Assembly (NCBI GenBank): GCA_034434895.1
Contig: DAOTYI010000117.1
Span: forward strand, 1-8,941
Source: DAOTXL01 sp034434895
Lineage (GTDB): Bacteria; Chloroflexota; Anaerolineae; JAAYZQ01
Direction of reading: 5' to 3'
Length of the DNA: 8,941 bases
Both the position numbers and the translations under genes were made by a program. Below the pieces are notes generated by a model that ran no database searches, had not been told where the DNA came from, and saw nothing but the letters and a program-made list of their open reading frames with translations. Below, in pieces: positions 1-7,634 of this stretch; the stretch's first letter is position 1; every line of letters begins with the position of its first letter.

Positions 1-74
1 CCTCTCCCCTGCCCCCTGGTCCCCTTCCCCTCGCCGTCGCGGAGAGGGGAAAGGGGTTGGGGGATGGGGTGAGG
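1..74. repeat. Long imperfect G/C inverted repeat (possible hairpin)
   Basis: The left arm (1-35) is built of C runs and the right arm (39-74) of G runs, around a loop of a few bases near 36-43. The best paired part is CCCCTTCCCCTC at 21-32 with 44-56, with one bulged A. Pairing resumes at 12-16 with 59-63, 6-9 with 66-69, and CCTC at 1-4 with GAGG at 71-74. The window begins inside or at the edge of the element. No T run follows, so it does not look like a standard intrinsic terminator for the plus strand. It resembles the dispersed G/C-arm palindromes I associate with Chloroflexota intergenic regions. That family assignment is from memory and unverified. Confidence 0.6.
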
Positions 75-96
75 TCCGCTTTGGGAGGCATAACCC

Positions 97-1128
97 ATGC
101 AACATGAACTGACCACTCCATCCCCGCTCCTGGATGAGCGGGGGGAACTGGTCCAGGTCGGCTGGAGCCGCCAGCCGCTCCTGAACTGCAATCTGGAGAA
201 TGTCGCTTTCTATCGGCTCCGCGCTCTCCAACCCCTGCGCCTCAAGCGCTGGGACTACTACGGCCTCACTACACCAACCCACTACTTTTCCTTCACCCTG
301 GCCGATCTGGGCTACGCCGGCCAGGTTTTTGCCTACGTGGTGGATTTTCAGGCGCGGCAACACCATGAGGAGACGCTGACCCTGCCTCTGGCCCGGGGCA
401 TCACCCTGCCCCGCAACAGCAGCGAGGGCACAAGCTCCTTCGACAACGGCCGGGTGCGGCTGACATTTACCGCCGGGCCGACGGGCCGACACCTCTCCGT
501 GGCCTGGCCAGGTTTTGGCGGGCAGGGCCTGAACGCCGAGCTAGACCTGGCGCTGCCGCCGGAACATGAGTCGCTGACCATCGTCATCCCGATCCCCGGC
601 AAACGCTTCTACTATAACCGCAAAGTCAACTGCCTGCCGGCCGAGGGCTGGGTGGACTATCAGGGCTGCCGCTTCGAGATCCATCCCACGGAGAGCCTGG
701 GCAACCTCGACTGGGGCCGTGGCGTGTGGGAATATCGCTCCTTCTGGGTGTGGGCCAGCGCCTCGGCCCGCCTGCCCGACGGCCGCACCCTGGGGCTCAA
801 CCTGGGCTTTGGCTTCGGCGATACATCGGCTGCCACCGAAAATGCGATGATCCTCAACGGCCGCGTCCACAAGCTGGACCAGGTGCATTTTGACTACGAC
901 CCGGCCGATTTCATGCGGCCCTGGCGCATGACCTCACCGGATGGCCGGCTGGAGCTGGAGTTCCTCCCCTTTTACGACCGGACGGCCCGGACCAACCTGC
1001 TGCTCATCGCCAGCGAGGTCCACCAGATGTTTGGGCATTACCGGGGCCGGGTGGTCGCCGATGATGGGGAGGTCATCCCGGTGTCGGACCTGATCGGCTT
1101 TGCCGAGGAGCATCACGCCCGATGGTGA
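97..1128 (+). CDS. DUF2804 family protein
   Basis: This 343-residue protein matches my recollection of the DUF2804 family (function unknown), which is usually about this length. The most recognisable block is residues 203-262: NLDWGRGVWEYRSFWVWA, then a PDGRTLGLNLG glycine-rich strand, then ENAMILNGRVHKLDQV. A basic, aromatic stretch, PGKRFYYNRKVN, lies at 167-178. Alternating hydrophobic and polar residues suggest a mostly beta fold. There is no signal peptide and no membrane segment, so it is probably cytosolic. The start at 97 is supported by GGGAGG at 83-88, 8 bases upstream. The TGA stop (1126-1128) overlaps the proposed mutS ATG, so the two are probably cotranscribed. Metabolic function cannot be inferred from this neighbour. 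The family call is fairly sure; no activity is claimed. Confidence 0.8.
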   Translation: MQHELTTPSPLLDERGELVQVGWSRQPLLNCNLENVAFYRLRALQPLRLKRWDYYGLTTPTHYFSFTLADLGYAGQVFAYVVDFQARQHHEETLTLPLARGITLPRNSSEGTSSFDNGRVRLTFTAGPTGRHLSVAWPGFGGQGLNAELDLALPPEHESLTIVIPIPGKRFYYNRKVNCLPAEGWVDYQGCRFEIHPTESLGNLDWGRGVWEYRSFWVWASASARLPDGRTLGLNLGFGFGDTSAATENAMILNGRVHKLDQVHFDYDPADFMRPWRMTSPDGRLELEFLPFYDRTARTNLLLIASEVHQMFGHYRGRVVADDGEVIPVSDLIGFAEEHHARW

Positions 1129-3875
1129 AGGCAGGGGAGGCGCGAGCGACTCCATCGTGGGCCGGAGGGCAGCAGGCCAGGGCCGAGGCCGACATGACGC
1201 CCATGCTCCGCCAGTACCGGGAGCTCAAACGCCGTTATCCCGAGGCGCTGCTCTTCTACCGGCTGGGCGATTTCTATGAACTCTTTGAGCAGGATGCACA
1301 GACCGCTGCCCGTGAACTGAACCTGGTCCTCACCGCGCGGCGCTTTTCCAAAAGGGTATGTCTGCCGATGTGCGGGGTACCCTACCGCACCGTCACCGGC
1401 TATGTGGCCCGCCTGCTGGAGCGGGGCTACAAGGTGGCCATCGCCGAACAGATGGAGGATGCCCGTCGGGTGAAGGGCCTGGTCCGGCGCGACGTGGTGC
1501 GGGTCATCACCCCCGGCACGGTGGTGGAAGAGGACCTGCTGCCGGATAAGGCCCAGAATTTCCTGGCAGCGCTCGCAATCTCCAATCTCCAATCTCCAAT
1601 CTCCAATCTCCAATTCGGCCTGGCCGTGGTAGACCTGTCCACCGGCGAGTTCGCCGCCACCGAAGGGAGCGGTTGGGCGGCGCTGGCCGAGGAGCTGCAA
1701 CGGCTGCAACCCAGCGAGATCGTCCTGCCGGCCAGCCTGGCCGCCGACGAGCCCTGGGCCAGCCGGCTGCGGGCCGAAGCGGGCAGCGGACACCCTCTCC
1801 GCCTTTCCCCCGTGCCCGACGCCGAGGCAACACCTGAAGCGGCTCATGGCCGGCTGATGGCTCACTTTGCCGGCTGTGGGCTGGAGGACCACCCTCTGGC
1901 CCTGGCGGCTGCCGGGGCTGCTCTGTTTTATCTACAAAACAACCATGTCTGCGACCTTCCCCACAGTCCGGGGCATGGTCTGGCGCACCTTCGCCTGCCG
2001 GTCCTCTATCGCCTGGCCGACTATATGAGCCTGGACGCTGCCACCCGCCGCAACCTGGAGCTGACCCACACCCTGCGGGAAGGTCGGGCGGAAGGCAGCC
2101 TGTTGAGCGTGCTCGATTGCACCGAGACGGCGATGGGAGCCCGCCTGCTGCGCCGCTGGGTCCACCAGCCGCTGCTCGACCTGGCCCGCATTCACGCCCG
2201 GCTCGACGCCATCCAGGAACTGCTCTCTCCCACCTCAACTGCCCAATCCCCAATCCCTGATATCCAACCCCTCCCTTTCCTTCGCGCCGACCTGCGCCGG
2301 CTGCTGAACGGCATGTACGACATGGAACGGCTGGTGGGCCGTGTCGGCTTTGGCAATGCCAACGCCCGCGATCTGGTGGCGCTGCTGAAATCGTTGACCC
2401 GCATTCCGCCCCTCAAGGCCCTGCTGGCCGCTGCCCGGTCGGAGCGGTTGCGCGCCCTGAACGCTGACCTGGACGAGCTGACCGACGTGGCGGACCTCAT
2501 CGGCCGGGCCCTGGTCGAAACGCCGCCTGTCCTGGTGCGCGAAGGCGGCCTCATCCGCCCCGGCTATCACGCCGACCTGGATGCCCTGCGCCGTACCGCC
2601 GCCGAGGGGCGCGACTGGCTGGCTGCCTTTGAGGCTGCCGAGCGGCAGCGGACCGGCATCCCCAACCTGCGGGTCCGCTATAACGAGCTGTTCGGCTTTT
2701 ATATCGAGGTCACCAGAAGCCATCTGCCCAAGGTTCCGGCCGATTATGAGCGGCGGGCCACCGTCCGCGGGGCAGAGCGGTTCGTCACCCCCCAGCTCAA
2801 AGCCCGCGAGGCCGAGATCCTGACCGCCGAGGACCGGGCTGCCGACCTGGAATATGAGCTGTTCGTGGAGCTGCGCCGCCGGGTGGCCGCCGAGTCGGAC
2901 CGGCTGCTGACCACGGCCCACGCCCTGGCCGAGCTGGATGCCCTGGCCGCTCTGGCCGAGGTCGCTGCCCGGCATGGCTACACCCGCCCCCAGGTGGATG
3001 ACGGCGACCTGATTGACATCCGTGAGGGCCGCCACCCGGTCGTGGAGCAGATGCTACCCGGCGACGAGCCTTTCGTGCCCAACGATATCCGTCTCAGCCA
3101 GGATGAGCGGCTGCTGATCATCACCGGGCCGAATATGAGTGGCAAGAGCGTCCTGGTGCGGCAGGTGGCCCTCATCGTCCTCCTGGCCCAGATGGGCAGC
3201 TTTGTGCCGGCGAAATCGGCCCGAATCGGCCTGACCGACCGCATCTTTACCCGCATCGGGGCCAGCGATGAGATTGCCCAAGGGCGCAGCACCTTTCTGG
3301 TGGAGATGGGCGAGACGGCTCACATTCTGGCCCACGCCACCCCGCGCAGCCTGGTGATCCTGGACGAGGTGGGGCGGGGCACCTCCACCTACGATGGCAT
3401 GAGCCTGGCCTGGGCTGTGGCCACCGACCTGCACGACCGCGTCCGGGCGCGCACGTTGTTTGCCACCCACTACCACGAGCTGACCGCGCTGCCCGACCAC
3501 CTGCCCCATGCCCGCAACTACAACCTGGCGGTCGTCGAGCGGGATGGACAGGTGATCTTTGTGCGGCGGCTGGTGCCCGGCGGGGCCGACAAGAGCTATG
3601 GCCTGCAGGTCGCCCGGCTGGCCGGGGTGCCGGAGTGGGTGGTGGCCCATGCCGCCCAGGTGATGGCCTGGCTGGAGGGGAGGAAGAAGGAAAGAGAGGG
3701 GAGGGGGATGGAGGCGGTGCAGGAGGTGGGCCAGGGGTTACTGCTGCCCGCCGACGACCAGGTGGCCTGGCAGGTCCTGCGCGAGCTGTATGGCCTGGAC
3801 ATTGCCAACCTGACGCCGGTGCAGGCGTTGGTGGCCCTCAACGAGTGGCAGGGGCGGTTGCGGGCAGGACGGTAA
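1122..3875 (+). CDS. mutS: DNA mismatch repair protein MutS
   Basis: MutS recognises base mismatches and small loops as a dimer and starts repair using ATP. From this start it is 917 residues and complete. The mismatch-binding domain carries the Phe-X-Glu motif (F51-Y52-E53 in GDFYELF). A connector domain follows, with VVDLSTGEF near 169-177. The core/lever begins near LDAATRRNLELT (304), and the clamp includes RVRYNELFGFYIEVTRSH near 515. The ATPase domain has Walker A GPNMSGKS (669-676), Walker B LVILDE with D748-E749, GRGTSTYDG, and the switch histidine in ATHYHEL (H783). The C-terminal helices end in DIANLTPVQALVALNEWQ. The start is uncertain. ATG 1122 overlaps DUF2804 by 7 bases and has GAGGAG 11 bases upstream. 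ATG 1194, with a weak GAGG, would give 893 residues beginning MTPMLRQY, which fits the family better. Odd features are two heptamer-derived low-complexity inserts (near residues 152-164 and 369-385) and a charged purine-tract-coded stretch near 852-863. No mutL is visible. Confidence 0.97.
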   Translation: MVKAGEARATPSWAGGQQARAEADMTPMLRQYRELKRRYPEALLFYRLGDFYELFEQDAQTAARELNLVLTARRFSKRVCLPMCGVPYRTVTGYVARLLERGYKVAIAEQMEDARRVKGLVRRDVVRVITPGTVVEEDLLPDKAQNFLAALAISNLQSPISNLQFGLAVVDLSTGEFAATEGSGWAALAEELQRLQPSEIVLPASLAADEPWASRLRAEAGSGHPLRLSPVPDAEATPEAAHGRLMAHFAGCGLEDHPLALAAAGAALFYLQNNHVCDLPHSPGHGLAHLRLPVLYRLADYMSLDAATRRNLELTHTLREGRAEGSLLSVLDCTETAMGARLLRRWVHQPLLDLARIHARLDAIQELLSPTSTAQSPIPDIQPLPFLRADLRRLLNGMYDMERLVGRVGFGNANARDLVALLKSLTRIPPLKALLAAARSERLRALNADLDELTDVADLIGRALVETPPVLVREGGLIRPGYHADLDALRRTAAEGRDWLAAFEAAERQRTGIPNLRVRYNELFGFYIEVTRSHLPKVPADYERRATVRGAERFVTPQLKAREAEILTAEDRAADLEYELFVELRRRVAAESDRLLTTAHALAELDALAALAEVAARHGYTRPQVDDGDLIDIREGRHPVVEQMLPGDEPFVPNDIRLSQDERLLIITGPNMSGKSVLVRQVALIVLLAQMGSFVPAKSARIGLTDRIFTRIGASDEIAQGRSTFLVEMGETAHILAHATPRSLVILDEVGRGTSTYDGMSLAWAVATDLHDRVRARTLFATHYHELTALPDHLPHARNYNLAVVERDGQVIFVRRLVPGGADKSYGLQVARLAGVPEWVVAHAAQVMAWLEGRKKEREGRGMEAVQEVGQGLLLPADDQVAWQVLRELYGLDIANLTPVQALVALNEWQGRLRAGR
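1576..1614 (+). repeat. Heptanucleotide tandem repeat (CAATCTC)5.6 inside mutS
   Basis: Five perfect CAATCTC units occupy 1576-1610, followed by CAAT at 1611-1614. They encode mutS residues 152-164, which read as ISNLQSP repeating with a 7-residue period (three units = 21 bases). The repeat sits just before the conserved FGLAVVDLSTGEF strand of the connector domain, at a loop where other MutS proteins usually have only a few residues. Because 7 is not a multiple of 3, any change of one or two units shifts the frame. After loss of one unit the shifted frame reaches TAG at 1630-1632; after gain of one unit it reaches TGA at 1835-1837. Confidence 0.95.
2244..2257 (+). repeat. Two tandem CAATCCC heptamers inside mutS
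   Basis: CAATCCC occurs twice in tandem (2244-2250 and 2251-2257), one base different from the CAATCTC unit at 1576. It is embedded in a pyrimidine-rich stretch coding mutS residues of about 369-385 (SPTSTAQSPIPDIQPLP). Most MutS proteins have a short loop here, between the helix ending in EELL and the next one starting near LRADLRRLL. It looks like a second in-frame insertion of the same repeat family. Confidence 0.75.
3674..3708 (+). other. 35-base homopurine tract inside mutS
   Basis: Every base from 3674 to 3708 on the plus strand is A or G. It codes the charged stretch EGRKKEREGRG near residues 852-863, in the variable linker between the MutS ATPase domain and the C-terminal dimerisation helices. 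Its composition mirrors the pyrimidine-rich non-coding tract at about 3990-4026 read on the other strand, so it may derive from the same class of low-complexity sequence. The linker role follows from general knowledge of MutS architecture; the origin is a guess. Confidence 0.7.
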
Positions 3876-3879
3876 AAAA

Positions 3880-3909
3880 AGAACCCGGCCTCTCCACAAG
3901 CCAGGTTCT
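3880..3909 (-). terminator. Intrinsic terminator of the yvcK-CBS-gap-pgk operon, possibly bidirectional
   Basis: A 10-bp stem pairs 3880-3889 (AGAACCCGGC) with 3900-3909 (GCCAGGTTCT), with one mismatch and a 10-base loop. On the minus strand the stem is followed directly by a run of Ts (the A run at 3874-3880 on the plus strand), which is the classical intrinsic terminator form for transcripts coming from pgk. For mutS, read on the plus strand, the tail is only CTTCCT, so termination in that direction would be weaker. The A run overlaps the mutS TAA stop. Confidence 0.8.
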
Positions 3910-3915
3910 CTTCCT

Positions 3916-3950
3916 CCGGGCAGCCGAAGGCATTGCCTTCGGCTACCCGG
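3916..3950. repeat. Strong 16-bp stem palindrome (REP-like)
   Basis: Positions 3916-3931 (CCGGGCAGCCGAAGGC) pair with 3935-3950 across an ATT loop, with a single mismatch. No T run follows on the plus strand (TGCGATTTCC), and none borders it on the minus strand. A much smaller 6-bp hairpin follows (GCGATT 3952-3957 with AATCGC 3961-3966). The element lies between the convergent mutS and pgk genes. It could protect 3' ends, help to terminate mutS, or be a dispersed palindromic repeat. The sequence alone does not separate these. Confidence 0.65.
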
Positions 3951-3989
3951 TGCGATTTCCAATCGCCCGCGCCTTAAGTTGACGCATAT

Positions 3990-4026
3990 GCTCCTTCTCC
4001 CTTCCCCCTTTTCCCTTATCCCTTCC
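3990..4026. other. Pyrimidine-rich non-coding tract after pgk
   Basis: This stretch is almost entirely C and T on the plus strand, with short CCCTT-like units (ctcccttcccccttttcccttatccc). It lies immediately downstream of the pgk stop and would form part of its 3' untranslated region. No gene or clear signal is seen in it. It looks like degenerate low-complexity repeat of the type seen at the left edge of the window. Confidence 0.5.
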
Positions 4027-5202
4027 TCATCTGTCCACCAGGGCTGCCACCCCTGGCAGCGTCTTGCCCTCCAGAAACTCCAGGCTGGCCCCGCCGCCGG
4101 TGGAGATATGGCTCATCTTGTCGGCCAGGCCGGCCTGCTGCACCGCCGCTGCCGAGTCACCGCCGCCGATGATCGTCGTCGCGCCGGGCAGCGCGGCCAC
4201 CATTCGGGCCACCGCCTCAGTTCCCCGGGCAAACCGGGGGAACTCGAACACGCCCATCGGCCCGTTCCAGATAACGGTGCGTGCGCCGTTCAACCGCTCC
4301 TGGAACAGATTCAGGGTGCGGGGTCCGATGTCGAGGATGCGCCAGCCGGGCGGCACCCGGTCCACGGCCACCACCTGCCACCGGGCCTCCGCCTCAAAGC
4401 GGTCGGCCACGGTCACATCCACCGGCAGGACCAGCCTGTCACCGCCTCGCCGGAGCAGATCGCGGGCTGTGTCCAGGCTGGCATCCTCCACCAGCGAGTC
4501 GGCCACGTCGTAGCCCTGGGCTTTGAGGAAGGTGTTGGCCATGCCTCCGCCGATGAGCAGCCCATCTACCCGTCCCAGCAGGTTCTCGATGACGCCGATC
4601 TTGTCCGAGATTTTGGCTCCCCCCAGGATGGCGACGAAAGGCCGCCGGGGGGAGGCCAGGGCGTTGCCCAGGTATTCCAATTCCTTTTCCATCAGGAATC
4701 CGGCCACGGCAGGCAGGTGGTGCGCCACCCCCTCGGTTGAGGCATGGGCGCGGTGGGCCGAGCCGAAGGCGTCATTGACATAAATATCGGCCAGGGCGGC
4801 CAGTTGCCGGGCCAGTTCCGGGTCGTTCCTGGTCTCGCCGGGGTGGAAGCGGGTGTTTTCCAGCAGGATCACCTCGCCTGGCCGGGCTGCCCTGACCGCC
4901 ACCTCGACCGCTGGGCCGACCAGGTCATCCAGCTTGATCACCGGCCGGTCCAGCAGTTCTGCCAGCCGCCGGGCGACCGGGTCCATCCTGAACTCGGGCG
5001 TCGGACCGCCCTTGGGCCGGCCCAGGTGCGAGCAGAGGATCACCGTCGCGTGGCGATCCAGCAGATATTGGATCGTCGGCAGAGCGGCGCGGATGCGGGT
5101 ATCGTCGCTCACAACCCCTTCGGCCAGGGGCACGTTGAAATCCACGCGCACCAGGACCCGCCTGCCGGCCACTTCCACGTCGCGGATGGTTTTCTTGTTC
5201 AT
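4027..5202 (-). CDS. pgk: Phosphoglycerate kinase
   Basis: This enzyme transfers the phosphate of 1,3-bisphosphoglycerate to ADP, making ATP and 3-phosphoglycerate in cytosolic glycolysis; the reaction is reversible. It is 391 residues, a normal bacterial length. The signature RVDFNVPL is at 19-26, with D21 and N23. Substrate-binding motifs are DTRIRAALPTI (34-44), SHLGRPKG (58-65), ENTRFHPGE (115-123) and NDAFGSAHRAHAS (143-155). Nucleotide-domain motifs are LGGAKISDK (193-201), WNGPMGVFE (312-320), GGGDSAAA (346-353) and STGGGASLEFLEGK (367-380). I chose ATG 5202 (MNKKTIRDV) because it fits the family; the open frame extends 12 codons further into gap. The gap TAA stop ends 5 bases before this ATG, giving TAAGGGCTATG, so translation probably reinitiates from gap. 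It is the last gene of the operon and is followed by a terminator near 3880. No tpiA follows. Confidence 0.98.
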   Translation of the reverse strand: MNKKTIRDVEVAGRRVLVRVDFNVPLAEGVVSDDTRIRAALPTIQYLLDRHATVILCSHLGRPKGGPTPEFRMDPVARRLAELLDRPVIKLDDLVGPAVEVAVRAARPGEVILLENTRFHPGETRNDPELARQLAALADIYVNDAFGSAHRAHASTEGVAHHLPAVAGFLMEKELEYLGNALASPRRPFVAILGGAKISDKIGVIENLLGRVDGLLIGGGMANTFLKAQGYDVADSLVEDASLDTARDLLRRGGDRLVLPVDVTVADRFEAEARWQVVAVDRVPPGWRILDIGPRTLNLFQERLNGARTVIWNGPMGVFEFPRFARGTEAVARMVAALPGATTIIGGGDSAAAVQQAGLADKMSHISTGGGASLEFLEGKTLPGVAALVDR

Positions 5203-5207
5203 AGCCC

Positions 5208-6224
<1,017 letters not shown>

Positions 6225-6233
6225 CGTTTTCAC

Positions 6234-6239
6234 CCTCCT
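6234..6239 (-). promoter_or_regulatory. Ribosome binding site of gap
   Basis: AGGAGG on the minus strand, 9 bases before ATG 6224, fixes the gap start. It sits in the 19-base gap after the CBS gene, which leaves no room for a separate promoter directly before gap. Confidence 0.85.
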
Positions 6240-6243
6240 GTGG

Positions 6244-6621
6244 TTATGATAGTGCGTTAAAGATATCACTGCTGCTGACAATGCCGACGATCTCCTTGCC
6301 ATCATATACCAGCACGCGCCGGATGTCGGCCCTGGCCAGCAAAGCGGCACACTCTTGCAGGCTGTGCTTGGGGGAGACGGTGATGACCGGCCGGCTCATG
6401 ATCTCATGCACACGGACCTCAGCCGGGTCTGCTCCTGTGGCCACGATCTTTTCGATGATGTCGGTTACGGTCATGAATCCCCACGTATTCATCCCCTTGT
6501 CCTTTTTGACCAGAAGGCTGGAGACTTTGGATTGACGCATCTTGTCAATCGCTTCCGCCACAGTCGCATCCGGTTCAATGTCAATGACATAGGGGGTCAT
6601 GATATCTGCCGCCGTTTTCAT
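6244..6621 (-). CDS. CBS-pair (Bateman module) protein within the yvcK-gap-pgk operon
   Basis: This small 125-residue protein is almost entirely two CBS motifs. The first is about 1-60 (ADIMTPYVIDIEPDATVAEA, then WGFMTVTDIIEKIV). The second is about 68-124 (VHEIMSRPVITVSPKHSLQE, then RRVLVYDGKEIVGIVSSSDIF). CBS pairs bind adenosyl ligands such as AMP, ATP or SAM and usually regulate a partner. There is no attached catalytic or DNA-binding domain, so it may work as a free sensor. The ligand and partner are not predictable here. ATG 6621 is chosen because AAGGAGG lies 7 bases upstream (6629-6635) and the protein then starts MKTAADIMTP. An ATG 8 codons earlier lies within yvcK and lacks such a site. 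The ATG overlaps the yvcK stop as ATGA (6621-6618), implying translational coupling. The stop lies 19 bases before gap. Confidence 0.93.
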   Translation of the reverse strand: MKTAADIMTPYVIDIEPDATVAEAIDKMRQSKVSSLLVKKDKGMNTWGFMTVTDIIEKIVATGADPAEVRVHEIMSRPVITVSPKHSLQECAALLARADIRRVLVYDGKEIVGIVSSSDIFNALS

Positions 6622-7619
6622 TTTTCTCCCTCCTTCCCTTTGCATTGCTCGTGATACAGGCGTAACAGTTCTCTGGCCAGTTTGGTCGAATCGTGACGCC
6701 AGGGAGCGGCTACATCCACCACATCGGCCGCAATGACCCGGTATCCACTCCCGGTCGTATGACCGAGGGTGACCGGTTGCAGGTGGGGCTGCTCCTGGCT
6801 GATCAGTGGGTTGTTGTTGGCCAGGATGTAGGGGAACAGTCCCTTGCCCACGTGGCGTTGCAGGGCGTTCACATGCTCCCCCACATCAAAGCCATCCGTC
6901 TCGCCCGGCTGAGTGGCCACATTGCATACATAGACCTTGAGCGCCGATGAAGCGCCCACGGCCTGCCGGATGCCTTCCACCAGCAGGTTGGGCAGGATGC
7001 TGGTGAACAGGCTGCCCGGTCCGGCGACGATCAGGTCGGCGTCGAGGATGGCCCGTACCGCCTCCGGGTAGGCGCGCACCCTGTCAGGCCGCAGGAACAC
7101 CCGCTCGATAGGCAGTTTTGCTTTGGGGATGGCCGATTCCCCCTGGACCCGGATCAGGCCCGCTGTCGTCGTGGCCCGCAGGTCGGCCACCAGGGTCACA
7201 TTCTCCAGCGTCGAGGGCAGGATGCGCCCCTGCACGGCCAGCACCCGCCCTGCCTCGGCCAGGGCGCGTTCAAAGCTCCCCGTCACCGCTGCCAGGGCGG
7301 TCAGGAAGAGGTTGCCGAAACTGTGGCCATCGAGGCCCTCCCCCTGTCCAAAGCGGTATTGAAAAAGCTGGGTGATCAGAGCTTCGTCGTCGGCCAGGGC
7401 AGCGATGCAATTGCGAAAGTCGCCTGGAGGCAACACGCCCAGCTCCTGGCGCAACCGCCCCGATGAACCGCCATCGTCGGCCACCGTGACGATGGCGGTG
7501 AGGTGAGGGGTCAGTGCCTTCAGCCCCCGCAGCAGCGTCGAAAGACCGGTTCCCCCGCCGATGGCCACCACCCTGGGAGCCTGGCTGGCTGGCTCTTTTC
7601 TTTCCGTCGCCGATCCCAT
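6618..7619 (-). CDS. yvcK: YvcK/GlmR (CofD-like) family gluconeogenesis and cell-wall precursor regulator
   Basis: YvcK (GlmR in Bacillus, CuvA in mycobacteria) binds UDP-sugars and adjusts flux between central carbon metabolism and peptidoglycan precursors. It is related in fold to CofD but is not an F420 enzyme. At 333 residues it has the usual family length. Motifs are VVAIGGGTGLSTLLRGLK (17-34), VADDGGSSGRLR (46-57), PPGDFRNCIAALAD (64-77), DGHSFGNLFL (97-106), ADLIVAGPGSLFTSILPNLL (194-213) and CNVATQPGETDGF (232-244). Residues 1-15 are polar and poorly conserved. ATG 7619 has only a weak AGG upstream, but a strong promoter lies immediately before it. It is the first gene of the operon, and its stop overlaps the CBS start as ATGA. 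The usual partners rapZ and whiA are not in the window. The family call is firm; the physiological role here is inferred. Confidence 0.94.
   Translation of the reverse strand: MGSATERKEPASQAPRVVAIGGGTGLSTLLRGLKALTPHLTAIVTVADDGGSSGRLRQELGVLPPGDFRNCIAALADDEALITQLFQYRFGQGEGLDGHSFGNLFLTALAAVTGSFERALAEAGRVLAVQGRILPSTLENVTLVADLRATTTAGLIRVQGESAIPKAKLPIERVFLRPDRVRAYPEAVRAILDADLIVAGPGSLFTSILPNLLVEGIRQAVGASSALKVYVCNVATQPGETDGFDVGEHVNALQRHVGKGLFPYILANNNPLISQEQPHLQPVTLGHTTGSGYRVIAADVVDVAAPWRHDSTKLARELLRLYHEQCKGKEGEK
6629..6635 (-). promoter_or_regulatory. Ribosome binding site of the operon CBS gene
   Basis: AAGGAGG on the minus strand lies inside the last codons of yvcK, 7 bases before ATG 6621. It decides the start over the upstream in-frame ATG at 6645. 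Confidence 0.85.
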
Positions 7620-7634
7620 CGCGTACCTGCGCTT

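Noticed and set aside
1576..1614. Short tandem repeat considered as a CRISPR-like array
   Set aside because: The 7-base units are directly adjacent without spacers and lie in a coding frame.
1113..1892. Minus-strand open frame of 259 codons with LEIGDWRLEIGD repeats opposite mutS
   Set aside because: It is the antisense shadow of mutS. The repeated peptide only reflects the CAATCTC heptamers read backwards, and a second frame overlapping it shows the same repeat.
6225..6350. 42-codon N-terminal extension of gap into the CBS gene
   Set aside because: ATG 6224 has an ideal binding site and begins the canonical MKLRIGINGFGRIG; the extension overlaps a better supported gene and shows no conserved sequence.
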